DNA of 29,181 bases, from the NCBI GenBank assembly GCA_964628195.1, contig CAZVPF010000038.1:1-29181 (forward strand), given 5' to 3'. The translations under genes and the position numbers were made by a program. Origin of the DNA: CAZVPF01 sp964628195. GTDB taxonomy: Bacteria; Planctomycetota; Phycisphaerae; Sedimentisphaerales; Anaerohalosphaeraceae. Position 1 is the stretch's first letter. Every line of letters begins with the position of its first letter. The notes under the pieces were generated by a model. It was not told where the DNA came from and searched no databases. It saw nothing but the letters and a program-made list of their open reading frames with translations. This document shows positions 1 to 6,161 of the stretch, one piece after another.

Positions 1-72
<72 letters not shown>

Positions 73-514
73 ATATTTATGTTGCCGCTGCCGCGTCGAC
101 CGCCTTATAAGAGTTTTGGCCGGTTTCGGACTCAAACAATCTTCAATTTTCTAAAAGAGCAATAAAAAATGCCGCTGCTCTGTTTTTCAGCGACATTTTG
201 CTGAGACCCAAAATTGTAATTCAGGTTTTATGAGCAGTCAACAATAAAAAATAAATTTTTCAAAAGTTTTTTCAATAAACTCAATCACCCTTGTAAATCT
301 ACTTTTTGGCCCCTTGCGAAAAGGCGATTTTTATATATTAGTGGCGGGGAATTATTTGGTCAACCCCTTTTTCAAAATTTTTTCAACTTTTTTTACGCAG
401 CCGGGGCGGATGTGTTCGCCCGGGGCCCTTTGGCAGTTTAACGATGCCTGCGGATGCTTTACTTTGTCGGTCTCGGGGGATATAATTGGCGAAAAGCATT
501 TTGGAAAGGAAAGC
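73..514. other. intergenic region between tRNA-Ile and crcB, no gene seen
   Basis: A 442-nt AT-rich gap with no convincing coding sequence. A weak hairpin with 6-bp arms AGAGCA (156-161) and TGCTCT (176-181) is followed by GTTTTT, but no gene on the plus strand ends upstream of it inside the window. A second short GC-rich hairpin lies near 405-425. The tRNA promoter should lie at the left end on the minus strand and the crcB promoter at the right end. An open frame runs from 314 into crcB, but its first 67 codons do not resemble CrcB and are treated as non-coding. Confidence 0.6.
458..486 (+). promoter_or_regulatory. probable crcB promoter
   Basis: TTTACT (458-463), a 17-nt spacer and a perfect TATAAT (481-486) lie just ahead of the Shine-Dalgarno sequence at 503-510. 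Transcription would start near 493, leaving a short leader of about 22 nt. The -35 box matches only four of six consensus positions, so this is a sequence-based guess. Confidence 0.45.
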
Positions 515-907
515 ATGCAGCAGACAATTTTAATTGCAGCGGCAGGAGCGCTGGGTGCGCTGGGGAGGTGGTTTATCAGCCGGGCGGCGTACAGTTTACT
601 GGGTGCGGGGTTCCCGTGGGGTACGCTTGTCGCGAACCTTATCGGCTGTTTTTTGCTTGGTTTTATTATGCAGGCCGGGGTCGGAAGCGACAGGATGAGC
701 CCGCAAGTGCGGACTGCGATAACGGTTGGCTTCCTGGGGGCGCTTACGACATTCTCGACTTTCAGCTATGAAACACTGCGGTGTATTGAAAAGGCGGCAT
801 GGGTGACGGCGACTGTTAATGTATTAACGAATCTTTTTTTGGGTTTGCTTGCTGCCGGGCTTGGGATAGCAGCGGCGAAGCTTATGACCGGAGGACAGGG
901 GCAATGA
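515..907 (+). CDS. crcB: fluoride ion channel CrcB/FluC
   Basis: A 130-residue hydrophobic protein, the usual length for the CrcB/FluC family, which exports fluoride through a dual-topology dimer in the inner membrane. Four membrane segments are visible. Family signatures are GALGALGRW near residue 11, the conserved Asn41 in GTLVANLIG, and GFLGALTTFSTF (72-83), where Phe80 and Phe83 match the Phe box lining the pore. I chose the ATG at 515 because it has a good ribosome-binding site (GGAAAGGA, 503-510) and the protein begins as family members do; the frame upstream to 314 does not look like protein. The stop overlaps the start of the DUF190 gene by 4 nt (ATGA), so the two are translationally coupled. 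No convincing fluoride riboswitch was found upstream. Confidence 0.93.
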   Translation: MQQTILIAAAGALGALGRWFISRAAYSLLGAGFPWGTLVANLIGCFLLGFIMQAGVGSDRMSPQVRTAITVGFLGALTTFSTFSYETLRCIEKAAWVTATVNVLTNLFLGLLAAGLGIAAAKLMTGGQGQ

Positions 908-1248
908 CAAAGCTTACCGGCACGCAGACGCTTATGCGGATATTTATCGCCGAGCAGGACAAGTACAAACACCGCCCGCTTGCCGAGCAGCTTTTGAAGG
1001 TGTTCCGCGAGCATAAGCTGGCGGGAGCAACGGTGCTTAAAGGCAGTGCCGGGTTCGGGGCGAAGTCACATATCCACAGCGCGGATTTGCTTGCTATCAG
1101 CGAGAATCTGCCGGTTGTGGTTGAGGTGGTCGACACGCAGGAGAAGATAGAAGCCGTGCTGGGAGTTATTGACGAGATGATAACCGACGGTCTTGTGACA
1201 ACGGAGAAAGTTAATGTTATTCGGTATAAACCGACTGAAAGTTTATAA
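904..1248 (+). CDS. DUF190 family protein, CrcB partner
   Basis: A 114-residue soluble protein of the DUF190 family, small proteins with a PII-like ferredoxin fold. Typical features are the N-terminal LMRIFIAEQDKY with the nearby PLAEQLLKVFREHKLAGATV, then GSAGFGAKSHIHSADLL, and the strand LPVVVEVVDTQEKI. DUF190 genes are often found directly beside crcB, as here, where the starts and stops overlap by 4 nt. The molecular role is not established; a regulatory or accessory role in fluoride tolerance is the usual guess and is inference. No signal peptide or membrane segment, so cytoplasmic. Confidence 0.85.
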   Translation: MTKLTGTQTLMRIFIAEQDKYKHRPLAEQLLKVFREHKLAGATVLKGSAGFGAKSHIHSADLLAISENLPVVVEVVDTQEKIEAVLGVIDEMITDGLVTTEKVNVIRYKPTESL

Positions 1249-1273
1249 TCGCAGTTTGAGGGAACAGGCCGGA

Positions 1274-2716
1274 ATGAACAGGCGAAATTTTATCAAGGCG
1301 ATGGGGGCAGCGAGCGTGGGTTTTTCACTTTCGGGGTGTTTATCAAGCGCAGCAAAGGAGGCAGGCCGGAAGCCGAATTTTGTTGTTATATTCGCAGATG
1401 ACTTAGGGTATGGCGATGTCGGATGCTTCGGGCACCCGACGACAGCAACGCCGAATATTGACCGGATGGCGCAAGAGGGGCAGAAGTGGACGAATTTTTA
1501 CGCAGCTTCGTCAATATGCACCCCGAGCAGGTCGGGGCTGCTTACGGGACGGTATCCGGTTCGCACGGGGACGGACGGACATGTGTTTTTCGAGTGGTCG
1601 GGTGACGGACTGAGCCCGGAGGAGATCACAATCGCCGAGACACTGAAGAAGCAGGGGTACGCAACGTCCTGCGTGGGCAAGTGGCACCTGGGGCACCTGC
1701 CGGAGTTTTTGCCGAAGGCGCAGGGTTTCGACGAATATTTCGGGATACCGTATTCGAATGATATGCGGGTTGATCCTGGTATGAAAGTCGCCGATGATAT
1801 TCGTTTTCGCGAGGGTATGACGCTTGAGAAGATGCGGGACCCGGCGAATAAGAAGTACGGCTGGGCGCCGCTTATTGAGGGTGATGAAGTTGTTGAGTAC
1901 CCGTGCGACCAGCGGACTCTTACGCGGAGGTATACGCAGCGGTGCGTTGATTTTATCAGGGCCAATCGCGAGGGGCCTTTCTTTCTTTACATGGCGCACA
2001 GTTTTCCGCATGTGCCGCTGTTTGCGTCTGAGGAGTTTCGAGATACGAGCAGGCGGGGGCTTTACGGGGATGTTGTGCAGGAGCTTGACGCTTCGGTCGG
2101 AACTATTTTGAAAACGCTTGGTGAGCTGGGGATCGAGAAGGATACGCTTGTTGTATTTACTTCGGATAACGGGCCGTGGCTGACTAAGGACGAGCAAGGC
2201 GGGTGCGCGGGGCTGCTGCGCGGCGGCAAGTTCCAAACGTGGGAAGGTGGTATGCGCGAGCCGACGGTATTTTGGCAGCCGGGCAGGGTCAAGGCGGGCA
2301 GTGTAGTGATGGATATCGGATCGACGCTGGATTTTTACAGGACATTTTGCAGGCTTAGCGGCGCCGAGATGCCGGGCGGGCGTGCGATGGATTCGTATGA
2401 CCTCACGCCTGCGCTAATGGGCACGGGGGCGAGCGGCCGCAAAAGCTTTATTTATTACCGGGGCGGTGAAATTTACGCGGTTCGGGACGGCGAGTGGAAG
2501 GCTCATTTTATAACGCAGGGTTCGTATGGACGGGGAGAGAAAAAGACGGTGCACGAAAAACCTCTTCTTTTTCACCTTGGGCATGACCCGGGCGAGAAGT
2601 ATAATATTTGCGATGAGCACCCGGAGGTGGTGGAGCGGCTGGTCAGGCTGGCGGCGGAGTACCGTTCGAGTGTCGTGCCGGGAGCAAGCAGGTTCGAGAA
2701 ACGGCTGGAGAGATAA
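1274..2716 (+). CDS. secreted lipoprotein sulfatase (arylsulfatase type, S1)
   Basis: A 480-residue family S1 sulfatase. The N-terminus MNRRNFIKAMG is a twin-arginine motif, followed by a hydrophobic stretch and a lipobox ending LSGC (Cys22), so the mature enzyme should be a lipid-anchored, Tat-exported protein. Cys82 lies in the CTPSR motif and is expected to be converted to formylglycine. Metal-site motifs are FADDLGYGD (Asp42, Asp43) and FTSDNGP; KWHLGH supplies the active-site Lys/His. It hydrolyses sulfate esters, and the sequence does not show on which sugar. I preferred ATG 1274 over the in-frame start at 1214 because it begins exactly at the signal peptide and has GAGGGAA (1258-1264) upstream. 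It starts 25 nt after the DUF190 gene and is probably co-transcribed with it or with the URO-D gene downstream. Confidence 0.92.
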   Translation: MNRRNFIKAMGAASVGFSLSGCLSSAAKEAGRKPNFVVIFADDLGYGDVGCFGHPTTATPNIDRMAQEGQKWTNFYAASSICTPSRSGLLTGRYPVRTGTDGHVFFEWSGDGLSPEEITIAETLKKQGYATSCVGKWHLGHLPEFLPKAQGFDEYFGIPYSNDMRVDPGMKVADDIRFREGMTLEKMRDPANKKYGWAPLIEGDEVVEYPCDQRTLTRRYTQRCVDFIRANREGPFFLYMAHSFPHVPLFASEEFRDTSRRGLYGDVVQELDASVGTILKTLGELGIEKDTLVVFTSDNGPWLTKDEQGGCAGLLRGGKFQTWEGGMREPTVFWQPGRVKAGSVVMDIGSTLDFYRTFCRLSGAEMPGGRAMDSYDLTPALMGTGASGRKSFIYYRGGEIYAVRDGEWKAHFITQGSYGRGEKKTVHEKPLLFHLGHDPGEKYNICDEHPEVVERLVRLAAEYRSSVVPGASRFEKRLER

Positions 2717-2783
2717 GAGATTTTGCAGGAAACAGAAAAAATATTTAACCGACATTTTGGGAATAATACTGAAAGGGATTATT

Positions 2784-3830
2784 TTGAATTTTGAGCCGGA
2801 TTACAGGAATATAGTCGACGCGGCGATAAATAAGAAGCCGCAGCGGATGCCCGTTTATGAACATTTAATCAGCCCGGAGGTGATGGAGATTATCGAGGGC
2901 AGCAAGTTCGCGGAGCTTATCGGCGGCGGTAAGGCGGATAAGAGGGAGTTTTTCAGCAACTGCTGCGGTTTCTACAAGAACATGACTTACGATACGGTTA
3001 CATATGAGTACTGCATTACGACCATCCTGCCGGACAACGGCGCGCTGAAAGGCGGAAAGCCCGGGCCCATACAAAGCAGAAAAGATTTTGAAAAGTACCC
3101 GTGGGATGAGCTTGAGAATTTGTACTGGCAGGAGGCGAAAGCCAATTTCGATGCGCTCGAAGCTGTGATGCCGGCGGGGATGAAGGCGATAGGCGGAGTG
3201 GGAAACGGTGCGTTCGAGATCAGCGAGGACCTTGTGGGGCTGGAGTATTTGGCTTATATGCAGATTGACGACCCGGAGCTTTTCGCGGACCTTTATGAGA
3301 AAATCGGCGAATTGATGGCAAGGATATGGAAGCAGTTTCTGGACAGGTACGCAGACCTTTACGCGGTTTGCAGGTTCGGGGACGATTTGGGGTTTAAGAG
3401 CGGGACACTGACCTCGCCGGGTGTGATTCGCAAGCATGTGGTGCCGCAATACAAGAAGGTTATCGACCTGATAAAAAGTTACGACAAGCCGTTTTTATGG
3501 CATAGCTGCGGGTGCATTTTCGAGATCATGGACGATGTTATCGCGCTTGGGATAGACGCGAAGCACTCGAACGAGGACGCTATCGCGGGGTTTGACCAGT
3601 GGATAGAGAAATACGGTGACAGAATCGGGCTTTTCGGGGGTATCGATGTGGATATACTTTGTCAGAAGCAGCCGGGCGAGATAGAGGATATCGTATACGA
3701 ATCGGGCAAGCGGTTCCGGGAAAAGGCAAAGGGTTTCGCCCTGGGCAGCGGTAATTCGATACCGAGTTATGTACCGGCTGACGGTTACGCGGCGATGATC
3801 GAGGGTGCGAAAAGAGTTCGGGCGAGTTAA
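2784..3830 (+). CDS. uroporphyrinogen decarboxylase (URO-D) family protein, methyltransferase-like
   Basis: A 348-residue protein of the URO-D superfamily, closer in style to the MtaA/MtbA corrinoid methyltransferases than to heme-pathway HemE. It has HSCGC (His240, Cys242), matching the His-X-Cys zinc motif of that group, an acidic RFGDDLG segment near 197-203, and the C-terminal GSGNSIPSYVP (321-331). The third zinc Cys of MtaA/MtbA is not evident at the expected place; Cys293 is the only nearby candidate. I chose the TTG at 2784, preceded by GAAAGGGAT; the open frame extends up to 2526, but that part overlaps the sulfatase and reads as low-quality sequence. It follows the sulfatase by 67 nt. 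Methyl transfer from a methylated substrate to a corrinoid or thiol is the family expectation; the substrate is unknown. Cytoplasmic. Confidence 0.82.
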   Translation: MNFEPDYRNIVDAAINKKPQRMPVYEHLISPEVMEIIEGSKFAELIGGGKADKREFFSNCCGFYKNMTYDTVTYEYCITTILPDNGALKGGKPGPIQSRKDFEKYPWDELENLYWQEAKANFDALEAVMPAGMKAIGGVGNGAFEISEDLVGLEYLAYMQIDDPELFADLYEKIGELMARIWKQFLDRYADLYAVCRFGDDLGFKSGTLTSPGVIRKHVVPQYKKVIDLIKSYDKPFLWHSCGCIFEIMDDVIALGIDAKHSNEDAIAGFDQWIEKYGDRIGLFGGIDVDILCQKQPGEIEDIVYESGKRFREKAKGFALGSGNSIPSYVPADGYAAMIEGAKRVRAS

Positions 3831-3837
3831 GCGGGAG

Positions 3838-4671
3838 TCAGTTTTTGTTTTTGTAGCGGTCGGGGTCCGTTTCGCTGTTGTAGACGGTGTTTTCCTGCCT
3901 GCCTATTACGCCCTTTCGGTAGAGGAACTTGAGCATTGAGCGCCTGACGAATTTGTATGGTCCCGCTATCGCGCGGTGGGCGTGGATGAGGCCGCCCATT
4001 TTGTCGCGGTAGATATGCCAATCGCTGTCGGTCATGATGTGCTCTTTCAGTTTGCGCTTGTGTTTTATGAGGTGGTAGTGGTCGGCTTTTTGCAGGAAGC
4101 TAAGGAACTTGTCTGTCAGGCCCCTGAACAGCAGGAAACGCTTGGGGTAGCAGAAGGCGATCTGGAAGTCGATGAGGTACGGCAGGCCGTCATCGCCTTT
4201 GAGTATGTTGCCGCGTTTATTGAGGTCGTAGTATACGAACCGGCGGGAGTGAATCTGTTCGATTATTTCGGCGAGCCTGTCGAAGAAGTCGTCGGTGATG
4301 TCGGGCTTGTCGGCAAGGGAAACACCCGGTATGTATTCATAGACGAAGCCTGTTTTGCCGAGCCTGTTTATAACCTGCGGGACATGCGGGAGGCCTTTGA
4401 GCTTTTTGAGGTTTATGTATTCGTGGTGCGAGGTGCACCAGCCGAGCCATGCGGTGGGCAGTATGGTAAACCACTGGGACCTTCCCCATTTTGCGACGAC
4501 TTTCTGCGGGCCGGTGCTTTGAGGGTCCGCTTTTTGGTAAAGTGCGGTCGCTGCGAAGAAGTCATGCTTGAGAACCTTATCGAGACGGTATGTGCCGAGG
4601 CCGAAGTCTATCTGAGGGTCCGGGCCGGTATGGCCTTTGGCGTAAAAATGGCTTCCAAGTTTTTTCAGCAT
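3838..4671 (-). CDS. kinase-fold protein (WaaP/RIO-like lipopolysaccharide kinase family)
   Basis: A 277-residue protein with the skeleton of a small protein-kinase-like enzyme. Lys61 in VVAKWGR is a candidate ATP-binding lysine, Glu84 could be the helix-C partner, YYDLNKRGNIL gives the catalytic Asp149 and Asn155, and LIDFQIA gives the metal-binding Asp168 with DFQ in place of DFG. This pattern is seen in bacterial RIO-like and WaaP-type kinases that phosphorylate lipopolysaccharide core sugars, and a role in envelope sugar phosphorylation is inference. The C-terminal 80 residues are basic and Tyr-rich with no recognised domain. No signal peptide. It converges with the URO-D gene, the two stops being 7 nt apart. 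The start at 4671 is the only ATG downstream of an in-frame stop; its ribosome-binding site is poor. Confidence 0.75.
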   Translation of the reverse strand: MLKKLGSHFYAKGHTGPDPQIDFGLGTYRLDKVLKHDFFAATALYQKADPQSTGPQKVVAKWGRSQWFTILPTAWLGWCTSHHEYINLKKLKGLPHVPQVINRLGKTGFVYEYIPGVSLADKPDITDDFFDRLAEIIEQIHSRRFVYYDLNKRGNILKGDDGLPYLIDFQIAFCYPKRFLLFRGLTDKFLSFLQKADHYHLIKHKRKLKEHIMTDSDWHIYRDKMGGLIHAHRAIAGPYKFVRRSMLKFLYRKGVIGRQENTVYNSETDPDRYKNKN

Positions 4672-4816
4672 TACTTTTGCGGCCTTTCGCAGTTTCCATG
4701 AATATTAGAAGGACACAAGCATAGTTGTGGGTTTTACAATATTTTCAGCCGTAAATCCATGAAAAAATCCGAAGGGTAAGTCGATACCGGCACAGCAAAC
4801 TTGAAAGATGCGCGGA

Positions 4817-5905
4817 TCATACCGCCCTGTTTTTGGGGATGTCGCCAACAGCGGCGAAATACTCCTGTATAATCTTCTCTACGAGTGCTTTAACGGGGAT
4901 TATCTCGCTGCACAGGGCCGCGTTTGAACCGGCGAATGCGAAAGCTTCGTCCATTTTGCCGTCGGAGGCTTTGGCGAGGACTTCGGCGATGCAGTAAGGC
5001 GCCTCTGAGGGTTTGCAGGTTCGCAGGCACTTGTACCTGCACCTGAAAGGTATTGTCTTGCCGTTCTTTATTTTGCGTACAAACTCGCTGTCGATGACCT
5101 TTCCGGGCAGTCCGACAGGGCTTTTGATAACGGTAATGTCGTCAGCGGTCGCATTGAGGTAGGCCTGTTTGAATTTTATGTCCGCATCGCATTCATCGGT
5201 GCATACAAACCTTGTCGCCATCTGCACTCCGGATGCTCCGAGCGAAAGGAATCTTGCCATGTCTGCGCCCGTGAAAATGCCGCCTGCGGCGATTACAGGA
5301 ATTTCCGAATCGAGGGTTTTAGTGAATTTTAAGACATCCTCGAGTATCTCCTCAAGGCAAGGGACTCCCGTTTCGATCTGTTCGACGGTATAGCCGAGGT
5401 GTCCGCCTGCTTTGCTGCCTTCGATGATGACCGCATCGGGAAAGCGGTTGAAATCCTTTTTCCACTTTTTGCAGATTATTTTCAGCGAGCGTGCGGAAGA
5501 GACTATGGGTATGAGTTTTATATCGGCATCGCCGACGTATTCCGGCAGGTGGAGGGGAAGGCCTGCACCTGAGATTATCATGTCGACTTTTTCGCGAACG
5601 CAGACCTTTACCATTTGTTCATAATCGGATACCGCGACCATCGCATTTACGCCGATGACACCCTTGCTGAGGCTTTTGGCCTTGCGTATCTCGTCCCGGA
5701 GGGCGTCTCGGTCAAGCTGGAGTATATCCTTGCCGTTATTGCTTTCATAATCACTGAGGCCAACGCTTGCAATAACACCGGCACAGCCCTGTTCGGCGAC
5801 AGCGGCGGCAAGTCCGGCCCTGGAGACACGAACCCCCATTCCGCCTTGAATTACAGGTGGGCTTATATTTAAGTTGCCGATCTTTAATACGGGTATCTGT
5901 TTAAT
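4817..5905 (-). CDS. nitronate monooxygenase / FabK-like FMN oxidoreductase
   Basis: An FMN TIM-barrel protein of the nitronate monooxygenase (2-nitropropane dioxygenase) and FabK enoyl-ACP reductase family. Motifs are QGGMGVRVS at the N-terminus, GVNAMVAVSDYEQMV, IIEGSKAGGHLGY with the family's active-site His, AAGGIFTGADMARFLSLGA for FMN-phosphate binding, and MATRFVCTDEC. The first ATG (5839) would begin inside the conserved QGGMG motif, cutting off the first beta strand. In-frame codons upstream continue KIGNLNISPPVIQ, which matches the family N-terminus, back to an in-frame TGA at 5917-5915. No ATG, GTG or TTG lies between, so I place the start at ATT 5905 (362 residues), a rare start codon, with low certainty. 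A Cys-rich C-terminal stretch (CRYKCLRTCKPSEAPYC) is notable. Physiological substrate unknown. Confidence 0.82.
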   Translation of the reverse strand: MKQIPVLKIGNLNISPPVIQGGMGVRVSRAGLAAAVAEQGCAGVIASVGLSDYESNNGKDILQLDRDALRDEIRKAKSLSKGVIGVNAMVAVSDYEQMVKVCVREKVDMIISGAGLPLHLPEYVGDADIKLIPIVSSARSLKIICKKWKKDFNRFPDAVIIEGSKAGGHLGYTVEQIETGVPCLEEILEDVLKFTKTLDSEIPVIAAGGIFTGADMARFLSLGASGVQMATRFVCTDECDADIKFKQAYLNATADDITVIKSPVGLPGKVIDSEFVRKIKNGKTIPFRCRYKCLRTCKPSEAPYCIAEVLAKASDGKMDEAFAFAGSNAALCSEIIPVKALVEKIIQEYFAAVGDIPKNRAV

Positions 5906-6161
5906 AACGCACCATCAATTCTTCAAAATAACATATAATAATAAAGAAATGACGACAGTTGACGGAATGTACTCCCAACACGGAAGATAATTCTTAGAAC
6001 CAACACACGAATATGGCAATCATTTCAATATTAAGCCATTATCGTTTTATGCGCAGTGTAATGCAAGAATAATATTTTTTGCAAATATTGAAAAACGCCG
6101 TTAATTATGAGAGAAAAGGAGTTTTTTTAACTGTAATAAAAAAAAATTCGGAAATTTTTCA
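5906..6161. other. AT-rich intergenic region upstream of the flavoprotein gene
   Basis: 256 nt between the sensor kinase stop and the flavoprotein gene, both on the minus strand. It is strongly AT-rich. Just after the kinase stop, the minus strand reads AAAATT-TCCG-AATTTT followed by a T run, an AT-only hairpin that could be a weak terminator. No clear promoter with both boxes was found for the flavoprotein gene, and no coding sequence was seen. Confidence 0.45.

Noticed and set aside
156..187. Hairpin AGAGCA/TGCTCT followed by GTTTTT
   Set aside because: Short stem with a 14-nt loop and no plus-strand gene upstream of it in the window; not supported as a terminator.
405..470. Possible fluoride riboswitch (crcB motif) ahead of crcB
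   Set aside because: GGCGGATGTGTTCGCC resembles the start of the motif, but the downstream strand that should pair with GTGTT and the conserved CTGATG...CTAC segment are missing. A promoter with TATAAT at 481-486 would also start the transcript after this site.
314..514. N-terminal extension of crcB
   Set aside because: The extra 67 codons are Cys/Phe-rich, not like any CrcB, and the ATG at 515 has the good ribosome-binding site and the family N-terminus.
1511..2236. 241-codon antisense open frame inside the first sulfatase
   Set aside because: Arg/Pro/Leu-rich shadow of the sulfatase gene without start signals or domains.
2526..2783. N-terminal extension of the URO-D gene overlapping the sulfatase
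   Set aside because: It overlaps the sulfatase C-terminus in another frame, is Arg/Trp-rich, and the TTG at 2784 matches the family start and has a ribosome-binding site.
3976..4701. 241-codon open frame on the plus strand over the kinase-like gene
   Set aside because: Antisense shadow; its sequence is a low-complexity Val/Glu-rich string without a family, while the minus strand carries kinase motifs.
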